Source: Vanilla planifolia (Eukaryota; Streptophyta; Magnoliopsida; Asparagales; Orchidaceae). Taken from it: a DNA stretch of 64,000 bases. Position numbers and translations under genes: made by a program. The stretch is from contig CM043875.1 in the NCBI GenBank assembly GCA_023846275.1, positions 1,299,569 through 1,363,568 on the forward strand, read 5' to 3'. The notes beneath the pieces are model-generated. The model saw only the letters and a program-made list of their open reading frames with translations, was not told the DNA's origin and did not search any database. Below, in pieces: positions 12,601 through 24,993 of the stretch. The number at the start of each line of letters is the position of its first letter. Position 1 is the stretch's first letter.

Positions 12601-15600
12601 TAACTCTTGTACTACTCTTCTTGGCTTTTGGATACTGTCATCAAGGTTCATAACTCTCACTTGATCAAATAGCCTTTGCTCTTCTTGCTCATTTCAAGCT
12701 TGAAATGATCCAATATAAGCTCAAGCAATGGCATGGCAGAGCATATTAGTGACAGTAGCATTAGATTTTAAGTAATTTAGTCTGGAGTCTAAATCATAAA
12801 ATTTGAACTGACATCAAGTTGAAAACAACTCCAGATCAATATTAAATCAATTCTGAAGCATCTTGATTGGAAAATGCTAGATTCTGATTTTCCATAAATC
12901 ATTTGACTGATTGACCAGTCTGATATGGTTCCTGGCTCTATCAACCTGTCCTCACTCCTATACAGAGTCGTGACAAATTTGATATCTTAAATACAAAAAT
13001 GGCTGATAAATCAATCACATGGACAGCGCAATTTGGTTACTTGAGAAATCCACAATTCCTTGGGTATCACAATGTGTTATAACCTTTAGGTTGTCACCCT
13101 ATACCATAACGGTTTTATCAAGGGTGTTGTGACTGGTTGTTTTACTCTTTTCTTCGAGTGTATTTTATTGTCTTTGGTGTTTTGTTGACGTGTTAGCTTC
13201 ATAGATGCTTGGGCAACTTCCACTTTAAATTGAGAATGGCCTTTCTACGCTGTTTTTCTTAGCTTCTAGTTTTTGTACATAATAAAATTAGTATAAACCC
13301 CTGAGAAAACTTCCATTTTTAATTGGAAATGGCCTTTCCACGTTGCTTTTCGTAGCTTACGATTCTTTGTACATAATGGAACAAGCATACACCCTCGATC
13401 TCATCTAAATAAAAGTTCAAATCTTTTAGCAAATACACCTTATAGTCTGCAAAAGAATATCCCTTATTACTTATGCTGTAAATCATTGTTCAATATCAAT
13501 ACCATAAATCAGAAGAAATATATAAAAAAACAGCATTCAAAGTTTCTAAACTACAATAAGGGTAAGTAAAAAAATAACCTCATAAGTCAATGTGCCACCA
13601 GAAGAATCAGGTTGCCGAAGAGTAGCATTTGAAATCACACCATTAGCTGACAAAATACAAATAGCTCGAGGCCCTTGCTGTGAAAATGATATTATTTTCA
13701 TCGTAACATCCTGAAACAAAGGAGAAATAATGTGTCCACAAACTGTAAAGAACTTTGAACAGTAATAAATAGCTTCAGCACCTCAACTGCTGTTAATAAT
13801 AGGGATAATAGTCCTATGAAACAGAATCAAACAAGAAAACTATACAAGTAATTTTAACAAGACAACATAATCACAGTGTGGAGTTAAAAAAATATAGACA
13901 TTCACAAGGACTACCACTACCATCCTTACAAAATCATCTTGAGAAACAAAACAAGAATGAAAAAAAAAAAAACATTATGTGCAGAGAAGGTTATACATTT
14001 CCATGCATTCAATTTACTAGTATATTCGTAGACTAGCAGCCAGAATCCTTGCACTGTCCAACAAATTATAATTAGGCTTGTTTTCACATAAAAAAAGACA
14101 AATTTTGGTAATTAGATTTTTATAAATAGTCAAAAATGGCTACAAAACTTGGAAGGCACAGAAAGTAGTGAAACCATAGAGTATAAAACAATGAGCTCTT
14201 AAACACCTCTTCTATAACTTCATCATTGTTATTAGAGTTTGTAGACAAACCTAGCAATCTCACCTTCCGGCAATTTGAAACCTAATGTAAGTGTTTTGCG
14301 TCAATTTCTAGTTTCAGTCTCTTCTATAACTTCTAGTTTCAATTTATAAGCTTTTTCCTATGTGAATCAATCAAATTGCATCAACTTCCAAGCTTTAAAG
14401 ATCATGAAAAGAAAATAACAAAACGCTTGGTCAATGATCGATTACTCGCAACTTTCACATGCCAGAAACAAGTGACTATGTAAACCCTTCTTCGTTGACC
14501 CATCACTTCGAAGTTTTAAAGGCCAAAAACACGAAATATTGAAACCAAGAACTGTCATAAAATGCACTATGTTTATATAAGAGGGAATAAGGACTTCATT
14601 TGTTCAGAAATATGAATTTTCCAATAACAAAACATAAGAGTTTTTAAGTTAAACCCACCTTAATTTTGCTAAAGCTTGTTCAATGATAAATCTCTTGCAA
14701 CCATTGCATGCCAGAAAGAAGTAAATATGGAAACAGTTCTTCCCTGAGCCATCACTTCCAAGCTTTAAAGACCAAAAATATTGAAATATTGAAAGCATGT
14801 ACTGCATCAAATGCACTATATTTATATAAGAGGAAATAAATAGTACTTCATATGTTCACCATTTTGAATTTTTCAGCAACAGAACCTACAAGGATTGTTA
14901 ACTCAACCAATCCCTAATCACAAATTCATATGTTCACCATTTTTAAATGTCAACCTTTATGCAACTACCAAAAGTCATCACATGAATACCAAAACTACCG
15001 AGCATTCTACATTGAGTATGCATTACAGTCAAATCCATCATAGATAGACAAATCACTAGATTCATGTATCAATCACTCAAATCCATCAAAGATAGACAAA
15101 TCACTAGATTCATGCATCAATCACTCAATCCAAGTAGGCAGCTCTACCAAGGTTATCAACACCACCAAATATTACGCACACCAAGATAGGTCCAATCATA
15201 CTAGTTTGCCCAAGCTCTTGAACTTTGCAGCCATGGAGGAAATGATGAGAAAATGATGGGAGCTAGAACATTTCCACATGGTTCTTACCAAACCAGATTC
15301 TATACCACTTGTTAAGAGATTTCCAATCCACAGACCCCCAAAATTATGCCAATACACAATTAAATGGCACCAATAAAACAGAAGGTATAATCTCGTGAGT
15401 AGGAACCACCTAAATTATGCATTATCAAGTGTGACTATTCCTATTTATCACCTGTACTTGTAAATGCAAGATTAGGCATGCACATTAAATTCGTTATACA
15501 ATTTGAGGAATTATTTTTGGATAAAAACATAAATTTTGTTGTACTTGATGAATAACATGATTCTATATAATTGATGTCCTATCTAACATAATATTAATTA

Positions 15601-18600
15601 CATTAAGACGATAGCATTGAATGGTATTTTATATATGATTAGTCACTCTGCAAATGTTGGTGTGTAAAGCATACAATAAACCAATAAAAACCCACTCAGT
15701 TCTTTATTGAAGAAAGTCATAGTTACCATATCTACAAGATCATAATTATTTTAGGATCAACAAAAAATGTAAGATTCTTATAGCCTAAGAGCAAAATATC
15801 AAAAGCCTTTTTTGGTGATCCTGATCTATGAAATGTGCTGTTTAGTAAGAAATGAAATAACCACTACTCCCACAGGACAGACTAGCTACTGGGTTGCAAA
15901 GAACTAAAGCTCGTCAATTCCACCAAGAACATTTCATTGAACTACATTTCACAGAGCATCAGTCTTGAGTAAACCTTTGTATTCTTGCCTGCAGTATTTT
16001 TAAAATGTTGTCTGAAAGAATTTTTACTATCCTTTAAATTTTATTTTTCAAACAAAGATATCAAAGGATTTGATGCTGTAGATATCATAAATTTCAAGGG
16101 GTACCATTATGCTTAAAGTCAATCATAAGCACTTGTAAGCTATGATGACTATGGCCCCATTTATTTTAGTGATTGAAGAGGCCTCACTTGTTTCAGTGAT
16201 TTAATGGGAACAGAATGAGATAGAAACGCAATAACGTAAGTAAGATGGGTAGGTGCAATTAAAACACAATTGCATTTAATAAGCTATGATCAAAATTTAA
16301 TATTATATAAGGCCAATATTACTTGGTGAGATGGGTATGTGTGAACATAATTCCTTTGACTTAAAATCCAATTTCTTTATCCATAAGTTAGCATCAACCA
16401 TCTCTTTAGTTTTAATATAAAAAAATATTCCCATTACTTAACATAAACATTTAAGGGCACAGCATGCAAATTTGTGTGCAATGAACTCAAACACAAACTG
16501 AAAAATGTCATAACTGCTATTTCGAAAAAAAAATCTTATGCTTAAAAATGCAAAATGTAAACTAAAAATTGTTAAAATTTTTATACATCATTAAGCTTAA
16601 TAAAGGATCAAAGTTCAAAATTAATTAGATTTTAAATCATTTATAATTAAATGAAAGATCATAAAATTTCATTATTCAATAATCTAATTATCAAGATAAA
16701 AGAAACTTAATTGTTACATTGTAATCAATTTTTTTAGGTAACGTTAACTTTTTATTCAACATAGTCCAAATAGTTTTGATTTTAAAAAAAAAATTGAAAC
16801 TAGATTTTTTAATGTCATTGATTATTCCATCATCCTGATTCATGAACAAAGTATCATAAAATCTAATAAAAATTAGATTATTAAAACTTCAAAAGCTGTA
16901 CAATAAATGAAAGCACTTTTTTTCCAATCTGATAGCCCAAATCTTCATCCAATGTATACAACTTGCAAACTCTTTTTCCTTCTCTCAACATCTACATATC
17001 ATAGTTTTTCAATTTATAAAGAGTATACAAGAAAATTACACGATTTTAAACTTTTAAAGTACAAAGTTTATTGTAACATATTTTCACAAAAGAAATTCTT
17101 CAATCATGTTTATATAGAGTTGTTGGACAGCACAAAGATCATGGCATCAAACCGCATTGCTATGCTTAGTTCAAATATTGGGTTTCAAATGTTGTTCAAT
17201 CATACAATATTCAAAATAAAATTGTAATTTTATGAAGACTTTCAAAGTAACACCTGTCTTCTCTAGATTATGCAAAAAACTTTATTAATCAATCACATCA
17301 GGTCAATCCAATTTAGTCAAGAAAACATTCCCAAAAAAATCAAGAATTTTGGTTAAAGAATTACATTTTCATCTCAAATCTAGATTTCGAATCGCGAGCA
17401 AAAAAAAATCAAGAATCCCACAAGGCAATCATATTCATGTAAAAGAACAAGAATGCAACATAGTACACAGACAAAACAAGATGTTGAGGAAACTGTTTAA
17501 AACAACAAAAAAATAAAAAAGTAACAACAATTTTACCCTTATGATCAAATGTGGTCGGATTTTCAACACTCCCACATAGATTGGCTTTCCAATTAGAATA
17601 GCATCCAAATGTTAGCTAGAATAATTACAAATCACCAAAACTTTGAATACAACTAATTACATAATAGTATTTATAAGCTAGCAATAACAACGAATTGAAA
17701 ATAACCCTAACACAAACTCATCAAATGGAACATTGCCAAATTAAACATCAAGGCAATTGAGCGATTAAAAAGCGTCCAAACTTTTCATTATATCCCTCTC
17801 GATTGCTACCATCGTATAAGAGCGTCAAACATCCAGCCATAGATAATCGACCATCCGGTCTTGACAACATTTGACATCCAACAAAACTATCTTTATCATC
17901 ATCGTCCGATAAACTTGATTAGTCCTTCAATGGAGGAAATGGACGTCTGATTCAAGCAAATTAGTAGTCCAATCCAAACACACTTGCATTGATTCTTCCA
18001 AAAACTTGTGGATTCACACCACACCACGACTCAACCATCAACCTGAGCCTTGCTAAATGACTCTCTTAGGAAATAATGACCCATATAATGTATCTGACAC
18101 CAATAAAACATAAAATGATGTCCACTAATAAATAATTAATAATAGACAAAATTTACATGATCAACAAGTTGTTCCATGACAATCTAGACAAACAAACAAT
18201 TGATAAGCATCCCTATGCTTCTAGCCTCTCTGTTTTTTAGTGTGATCAACATCTTCATTTCAATCATTTCCATCAACTCTCTCCCACTTGAAATCACTCA
18301 TCCATGATGTCTGCATCCAACCTCTCTATATCCTTGAGCAATTATCCCAATAACAACAAAATCTGATTAGTCTCTCCAATGAACAATATACATTTGGTAT
18401 CCTTCATCAACATAACTCAATATTTGGTTATCAATGATCATCTCTAAAATCCACGCATGTTGTAATAATCTATAAGCAAAATTCAAAATATCAAGTACAT
18501 CATTGCATACATAGGTATCAACAAGTAAAATATCATCTAAAGAAGAACATGAGGAATAGATGCAAAACTCAGACATTGACATGTCCATCAAAATAATTGA

Positions 18601-21600
18601 CTCGACATTAACAAGAAAAAAATAAAAAAATATTCTATCATCTAATTTTCTTAAAATTGCAAAAAGCAATCTCTTAGACATCAAATAAACTATCACATAA
18701 TCCCTTAGTTCAAATGCATGCAATTTCCATTAATTTTATTTTGATAACTTTTATAAGTAACATTCAAGTTCTTTTGGATATCTTTATGTAGTTCATGCAA
18801 ATACTACATAAAATTGTCACTAGATCTATATTCAAGTAGTCAAGGAATAAGATCCATAGGAATTAGCATTATAACCAAATACATTTCGTTTGGCGATATT
18901 CCGACAAATCTATTCTAGAAGTTATTATATGCAATTTGTGCCATTGGAAGAATAAGACCCCAATTAGACTTATAATCACCAAATAAGAGTCTTAATAATT
19001 TCCTGGACTTCTATTCACTCCTTTAGTCTGTTTGTCAATTTATAGATCATATGTAATTGAAAATAATAACTTAGTGCTTATAAATTTCTAAAAAATCTTC
19101 CAAAAATAACAAGTAAAATTAAAATGTCTATTAGGAACTACGGTTTTAAAAATTCTATTTACTACTAAAAGAGTAGAATCATATTTCCTAAAAATCCTAG
19201 ATAATTGTAATACAAAATTTATAATAACATCTTCCCACAACATCTTAGGAATTGGTAATGGAGCTTGTAACCAACTAATTTGTTCATTACCAATGGAAAT
19301 TTAACAAACACGATAACTAGCAACTACTTGGGCAGTTTATTTATTTATATATGGCAAATAAAATGGATCTTTTGCAAGGTCTATGATGTTATCTCAACCA
19401 AAATGTCTATAAAAAACTCCCACATGAATCTGCAAATGATAAAATTCTTTAACCAAAATTTACCTCCATAAAGCAAATAGCCATCATACAAAAATTTAGT
19501 CATCTAAACCTTCAACAAGATAAGCATATCAAATAGATTACGTATCCTTAAAATGATGACAATTAACATAATTATTTTTTATTCTTTCAAAATCTATAAC
19601 TTTAACATTCATAGTTTCAAAATAAACATAATCATATTTAATGAATCAGTCGGCTTACTATCACTTCCCTTACAATGTTTTAAAGTAAACATGTATTTTA
19701 CAAAGAACCCATTTAGTATGCCTAGGAGATAACCTGGGAATTAATGATGATCAAACATTAAAACAAATTCAATAGAAAACAAATAATGTCTCCAATACCT
19801 AAAAGATCAAACTATTGCATATAACTCTTGATTACAATTAGAGTAACAAGGTTTAGAACCAACTAACATCTCATATGAAAGCAATAGGATATCTTTCTTT
19901 AAATTAAAAACCACCAATTCTAATACCAAAAACATCATAAGAAACCTCAAAAACATCTAGAAGCTTACAAAAAAGCATAGTAATTAATTTATCCTTAATC
20001 AACTCAAAAAAATTTGAAACATTCTTACTTTATTTAAATTCACCCTTTTTTATATAATCTACAATCGGTTCAACAATAATACTACAGTTTCTAATAAACA
20101 TTCTATAAAAAATGACCAATCCATAAAAACTTCCAACATCATTAACATTTTTAGGTTTTCTCCAAACTTTAATAGCCTTAATCTTTCGATGATCAACTTT
20201 TATTCCTTCAATACATACTACATATCCAAGAAAAATAACAAATTCAATCATAAAAATACACTTCTTAAATTGTATACAAACTTTTTCATTCTTCAGCACT
20301 TCAAAAATAATCCCCAAATGCAACAAATGATCATTAATTGATTGACTATAAATTAAAATATCATCAAAATAAATAATTACAAACTTCTCCTATAAGACTC
20401 AGTTATTTGATTCACTATTCGAGAACATATACTTTAGAACATTCAATAATCCAAAAGTATCACCAAAAAAATCATACAATCCTTAGTTTTAAATGTGATT
20501 TATAACTCATCATCTCTGTAATTTTAATATAATGACATCCACTTTTTGAATTCAACTTAGAAAATAATTGTCACTACACTTCATATCAAACATTCATCCA
20601 AATGTGGAGCCAAAAACCTACACTAAATAATAATGTTCTTAATTATGCTACTATCAATACACATTATCCAAATTCCATCTTTGATACTAATAATATAAGA
20701 ATAATATATAAATTCAAACTTTTCTTAATAAATCATTTTTCTAACAATTAATGTGCTTGTTTTTGTAATCCATCACATTCATTAGGAGTCATGCGATAAT
20801 ACAATAAATTAAGTGGAGCCAAGAATAAAGTAGGCAACTCATATGAACAAAAATCTTTATAATCTTTAAATAAACATTTTATAATATTAGGCAATGAATC
20901 CTCACTCCCTAGCACTTTTAAAGATTAAAATTAAGACTAATGCATACACAATCCCATTATTGAAAATTTTTTTAAGTTCCATTTTATTTACGACATGCAA
21001 AAACTTGTTCTTTTTCAATTAGCAAATGTCATTAATATGGATTTAATCGGATACAAGACTAATTCCTTACCGTCATCTTCTCCCATGGTGTATAACATTC
21101 CTATAATAAAGTCAAAGCCTACCAAATAAAACATGACAACCATACATGGGTAAAGCATCACACACGCATTGAGTTACAGTAGTTTTATCTACCCATGTGA
21201 AGAGGCAAAATAAGAAGATATCAACAACAACCACGACAACTAATAAGTGCACCATGTCTTGCTACAGTGTACATTGGATCATGTGGACACAATGCAGAAA
21301 GAAGTCTAACTAGTTTGGTGCTATTATCCAAGAATGACTATAAGAAGATCCCTTCTTTTGGCTCAAGGGCGGCATTCAACTCACAACAACACCAACAAAC
21401 TCTTCTTCCTTGGAGAAATTGTCCAAAAAGATCTAACTGCTCGATCCTAAAGGCTTTATCATCGCCAAAGGCCTTATGCAACCACAACGACACTTGATGG
21501 AGACCTCAAAGCCCTGTCTATGTTGCTCCCAAGCTCATCTTTCTCACCCAAAAGCCTTCTCCTTCCTTTTTGAGCACTCGTAACCACTTCTACTTCCCTG

Positions 21601-24600
21601 TAGAATCTACTTTATGCTAATCTCAAAAGCAGCTTAGAAATAATCCCATTGCCTATGCAGCCCAAAAAAGTATGGAAGCTACCCTCCAAGCAAATCTAAA
21701 ATTTCTTAGATTTCAAAGCTTGTACAAGCAAACACAAGAATCCCAAATTATAGTCACATTCACAAGAAAGAGATTGTAGACTACATGATAACACGTCAAG
21801 AACGAAAAAAAATGATGTAGAGGAAATACCACATAAGATAATAAAAATAAATAGGTAAGAAGAATTGTATACTTCAAATTGACTACGTTAGGATTTTTGA
21901 CAACATCCTACACATATCAGCTTCCAATCAGAATAGCACTCAACTGGTATCTGCAATAGCTGCAAATTATCAACACATCTTATAAAACAGATTACATGAC
22001 CACATTCATAAGTTTATGAAAAAAGGCCAAAAACAACACTATTACCGATTCCTCAAACAGTGCAAATTGCAAGATCGGCCATCCATCAGTCGATGATCAA
22101 AACAAGTTAAAATTTGTCTTCACATCCCTCTCAGCCACTAATATCCGATTTGATTGATCAAGCATTCAATAAGTACATCAAACATCCTGTCAAATATAAT
22201 CAATCATTTGGTCCTAAAAATCTATTAGATGCCCAAAAGAATTCTTTATTACCATCGACAGCTTCCATTGATCGATCATCCAATAAGGTGCATGCACATA
22301 CAATTCGAGTAGATTAGCGTCAAATTTATGCATATCTGTGTAAAACATCCCAAATCCTTATCTAGCTAGATCATGAATCAAACATCAACATTAGACCTTC
22401 TAAATGACTCTCTTAATGACCTCGCATAATTTATATAACACTAAAAAAATATAAAATAATATTTGAAAATAAATGAAAAATAAAAAATAAAGTGAAACAA
22501 AACACAATCATCATGCTACATCCCACAAATTTGGGCAAGCATACCATTCAAGAGTGTATCTATGCCTCCAGGCTTTCCGTCTCTAAGTATGATAAGCATC
22601 TCACAATCTATCATCACCATAATAAATTAATAAAATAAAAAAAATAGGTTCTAGCACCACCCAATATTTTTTATTCAAAATAGACTTTCATTTGTTGGTG
22701 TTATAAGGACTATCTACAACCTATATAATTAGCGTCACTATTTAAAATTGAAAACTACAATAATAAAATAAAGATTCAAACATTTTGACCATATTATCGA
22801 GTGGAATAAGCAAATCATGAAGAACAGTAAACATGAGCAATCAAATCGGTCAAACTAACCTCGCCAGCAGCTACAGTGATTACATGAGCTGTAAAGTTTG
22901 CTCCAGCTGAGCAAGCCACCATCTCCCCTGTAGCATAGCCAACAAAATAAGTAAATCAACCACCCAGCCTCAATCATGTACCTTTACCTACTACAGAAAT
23001 GTATATCACCATGCTAAACAAAAATTAAATTATGCAAGAAAATTCAAAACTCAAGCAAAATATTATTAAAACACAAGAAATCAACTGGATAATTTGCATG
23101 AAGGAAAGAAGCAAAAACAAATTAATCATTGAGCACTTAATCATGCCATAAGAACTAAGAAGCACAAATACAATAAAATATAAGGATTTCATGACACATA
23201 AAATCAACAAACAAAAAGGATACTTTTACTTCATACTTTAGTCACTTTGCACATAACAATGCCATGAAAATGAACAAACACGAAAATTATAAAAAAAATA
23301 TATGGATATTATGATACAACAATTCTAGAAAAGATGCATCAACATCATGCATCAAATATGAATAAATAAACTCATACATATGACACATATTGCACCAAAA
23401 TAAACACAGCTCGACTAATAGAATACAAGAGTACACGACAAGTGGCATAGTGTTTGACAGATCACTATCTGAGCAACATGTTTTCAAGTGCATTTTATGA
23501 AACACATAACAAAACCACCACAAATTTCTGAACATATCACAAACAATTCAATTATTGCTAAAAAAACAAACAAATGAACCATATTACAGCTAAATCATCA
23601 CATATGAACATTAACTGGTCAATGTAACGTTCAATAAATATTATCAGCATTATTACCATCCTCAGGCCATTTATGATTACAATATGCTCTCGATACAAAA
23701 AAGGGTATCGATGCAGCTAACTTGGAGAAGAATTCACGTATCAAAACATAAGAGTGAAACAAAATAAAAGGTCTTAAAGTGACATCACCAGTGGAAAAAA
23801 CAGAAATGCAGATGCTGGATAACTTTAACCAATATATCCAAGAAAACTATATCATTCACTTAATCAGTTTTGAAGTCAATATAGTGGGTGGTCAATTAAC
23901 CATGTTATGGAGTTTTTTTTCTGAGTGATCGGAAAGCTAAAATTACTAATTCAAGTGCAGCTAGCTATACATACATACAAAAAAGACCGGAAAAAATTGG
24001 ATGGTTACGGTAACGTGATAGGGCTAGTCGGCATGCCTCAGGTTCCCATTGTAAACACTTTCCACAAAAAATAAGCTTTTACCGCAAGAAATAACCCCAT
24101 TCATTACAGCTCTGAGCAACTCAGCTCGAAAAGTGGACCCAAGCGACCATAACTGGCCACCAACGCGAAAACAACTATCATCATACTCTAAGTTGAAAGC
24201 AACGTACGCAATGTAAACGAAACGATGATGACAGATGAAGACAGAAGGAAAAGGACAGCAAGTAATATCGAAGCAAATAGGAAACCAAGGAGTTGTATAA
24301 TGGCCAAAAAGTTCCAACGGAACTTAATCCCTAAATAATTGCACATTAACTATACTCAATAGTACCAAATCACAGTTTGAAGATCAAGCATTGGGTCATA
24401 TAGTAGTAAATCACAGGATAAAAATAGACAAAAACAAATATTTAAGACGAAAACAATTAGTATAACAATGTCAGATCTCGTACATGTGCTGCCGAAAAAG
24501 TGTAAGAGAGGCGCCGCACGTAAAAACGAAAACAGCAAGGCTGGGAAACAAGATAACCTGTCAGTTCCAACTCGATTCTTGGTTGCTGCTTCGTAAAGAA

Positions 24601-24993
24601 ACCGCTTGGCCGCCCTCTACCCCGCTTCATCGTGAACACCGGTGGGACCAAGTACTCCACCGAAGGCATAGACGACGAGATCGGCCTGGGGTTAAGCGGC
24701 AGCAAGCTCCCATCCGGTGCGTACTTCCTTGGCCTCCCTCTCTTCTTGTTTGTAGGCCGAATGGTCGCCATATCAGTAGAAGGCTCCACTACCGAAACCG
24801 AAGGCGCCTGCTGTTGCGGAGTTGCCGCATCTCCCACCGCCTGTGAAGGCTGCAAAGTAACTCCACCGCCCTGGCTCACGTTCACCGCCTTTGCCGCTCC
24901 CTGCATCGCTGCGGCAGCAAGGGATGCAGGCTGGAAGATGCTTTCCACCGCAAACCCCACACCCGCAGCCGCGCTCCCTTCCCTCCCCTCCAT
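520..24993 (-). CDS. AT-hook motif nuclear-localized (AHL) protein, type II, 3' end outside window
   Basis: Coding exons on the minus strand are 24993-24558, 22927-22860, 13710-13579 and 681-520, with GT/AG borders and continuous phase, giving 266 residues before the window edge. Residues 85-88 and 126-129 are RGRP AT-hook cores; the first is followed by RKY (the type II hook signature). From about residue 147 the product follows the PPC/DUF296 domain closely, including GANFTAHVITVAAGED, FSQQGPRAICILSANG and GRFELLSLSGSF. Family knowledge: AHL proteins bind the minor groove of AT-rich matrix-attachment DNA in the nucleus and form trimers through the PPC domain, regulating growth and hormone genes. 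Two hooks plus introns place it in clade B, type II. The usual GRFEIL core reads GRFELL here. The ATG at 24993 was chosen because the MEGREG-like start leads straight into the conserved body. The C-terminal tail is beyond base 1. Which paralogue it is cannot be told. Confidence 0.93.
4788..5132 (-). other. Unassigned 114-codon open frame inside AHL intron 3
   Basis: The frame is uninterrupted on the minus strand and has a balanced, protein-like composition (for example GNIGIPVTANSVLGRPLSQP), unlike the surrounding AT-rich intron. It lacks an ATG at its upstream end (the first codon is GTG), so it would be an exon or gene fragment, not a complete gene. I do not recognise the family, and it does not resemble the usual AHL C-terminus. 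It could be chance. Confidence 0.3.
5277..5499 (+). repeat. 5' LTR of copia fossil
   Basis: This 223-base segment aligns along its length with 8178-8394, despite many substitutions and small indels. It ends TAGCTAACA, as the other copy does. The outer border is approximate. Confidence 0.75.
8178..8394 (+). repeat. 3' LTR of copia fossil
   Basis: This 217-base partner of the 5277-5499 repeat begins TGTTAATTGTATGAA directly after a purine-rich tract and ends TAGCTAACA. Confidence 0.78.
9437..11463. repeat. Possible degraded LTR-like block
   Basis: The block begins TGTAACATCCTCCC and ends GTGTAACA, as many plant Ty3/gypsy LTRs do, and contains a GC-richer 9760-10,080 section inside AT-rich DNA. 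No matching target-site duplication or second copy was found, so this is only a candidate. Confidence 0.22.
13215..13400. repeat. 93-base tandem duplication
   Basis: Two adjacent copies (13215-13307 and 13308-13400) share AACTTCCA, ATGGCCTTTC and TTGTACATAAT in the same order, with scattered differences. They lie just downstream, in gene direction, of AHL exon 3. Confidence 0.8.
13579..13710 (-). CDS. AHL coding exon 3 (PPC domain core)
   Basis: The 132 bases (44 codons, phase 0 at both ends) encode DVTMKIISFSQQGPRAICIL and continue to GGTLTYE. The acceptor is GTTTCAG and the donor GAG|GTTATT. The sequence matches the central PPC strand-helix region of AHL proteins almost residue for residue. 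Confidence 0.95.
14424..14892. repeat. About 250-base duplicated segment in AHL intron 2
   Basis: Copies near 14424-14640 and 14672-14892 share ordered blocks including GCATGCCAGAAA/CATGCCAGAAA, CCATCACTTC, AAATATTGAAA and TTTATATAAGAGG. A partial third copy may precede 14424, since CCAAGCTTTAAAGA also occurs near 14388. Confidence 0.7.
15031..15126. repeat. 48-base tandem duplication
   Basis: Two nearly identical adjacent units (15031-15078 and 15079-15126) each contain GATAGACAAATCACTAGATT. The high identity suggests a fairly recent duplication. Confidence 0.9.
17330..18275 (-). repeat. 3' LTR of gypsy fossil
   Basis: This copy shares ordered blocks with 21,660-22,616, for example CAATTAGAATAGCA/CAATCAGAATAGCA and AAATGACTCTCTTA. 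On the minus strand a purine-rich AAGTGGGAGAGAG precedes its start at 18275, as expected of a polypurine tract. The outer border is approximate. Confidence 0.72.
21660..22616 (-). repeat. 5' LTR of gypsy fossil
   Basis: This is the partner of the 17,330-18,275 repeat, aligned across about 0.95 kb with many substitutions and indels. No convincing primer site is seen at its inner edge. Confidence 0.7.
22860..22927 (-). CDS. AHL coding exon 2 (start of PPC domain)
   Basis: This 68-base exon encodes EMVACSAGANFTAHVITVAAGE, preceded by the split glycine. It follows a CTACAG acceptor and ends GGCGAG before GTTAGT. It is isolated between introns of 1.6 and 9.1 kb and is too short to stand out as an open frame; the PPC sequence identifies it. 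Confidence 0.93.
22928..24557 (-). other. AHL intron 1 (1.6 kb)
   Basis: This AT-rich intron lies between exons 1 and 2. No repeat family or coding similarity is recognised; the short open frames in it have no family resemblance. Confidence 0.85.
24558..24993 (-). CDS. AHL coding exon 1 (start codon and both AT-hooks)
   Basis: The 436-base exon encodes an alanine/glutamine-rich N-terminus and both AT-hooks. It ends ACAG before a GTTATC donor, one base into a glycine codon that exon 2 completes. GC content is clearly above the surrounding introns, as is common for plant first exons. Confidence 0.93.

Larger units (their letters stand above)
682..13578 (-). other. AHL intron 3 (12.9 kb)
   Basis: This very long intron contains an old Ty1/copia copy (5277-8394), an unassigned antisense-free open frame (5132-4788, minus), a possible LTR-like block (about 9437-11463) and a 93-base tandem duplication (13215-13400). 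The remaining stretches, 682-4780 and 11,470-13,200, are AT-rich with short homopolymer and pyrimidine tracts, and I recognise no gene in them. Confidence 0.85.
17330..22616 (-). mobile_element. Fossil Ty3/gypsy LTR retrotransposon
   Basis: An old, broken gypsy element lies in the same orientation as the AHL gene. Direct repeats of about 0.95 kb flank it (about 17,330-18,275 and 21,660-22,616). In minus-strand order it shows pieces of reverse transcriptase (about 20,830-20,030, with YRMTPNE-like and FLGYVV..EGIKVD-like stretches), integrase (about 19,000-18,850, AYNN-like) and the end of pol (about 18,720-18,620). A clear gag region is missing, and many breaks are present. LTR divergence is heavy, so the insertion is ancient. 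Confidence 0.85.
13711..22859 (-). other. AHL intron 2 (9.1 kb)
   Basis: The intron contains duplicated segments near 14,424-14,892 and 15,031-15,126 and an old Ty3/gypsy copy (about 17,330-22,616) lying in the same orientation as the gene. The stretch 15,130-17,330 is AT-rich, without a recognisable gene. Confidence 0.85.

Noticed and set aside
16907-17227. 106-codon plus-strand frame in AHL intron 2
   Set aside because: The composition is what AT-rich DNA gives by chance, and no motif or family resemblance is visible.
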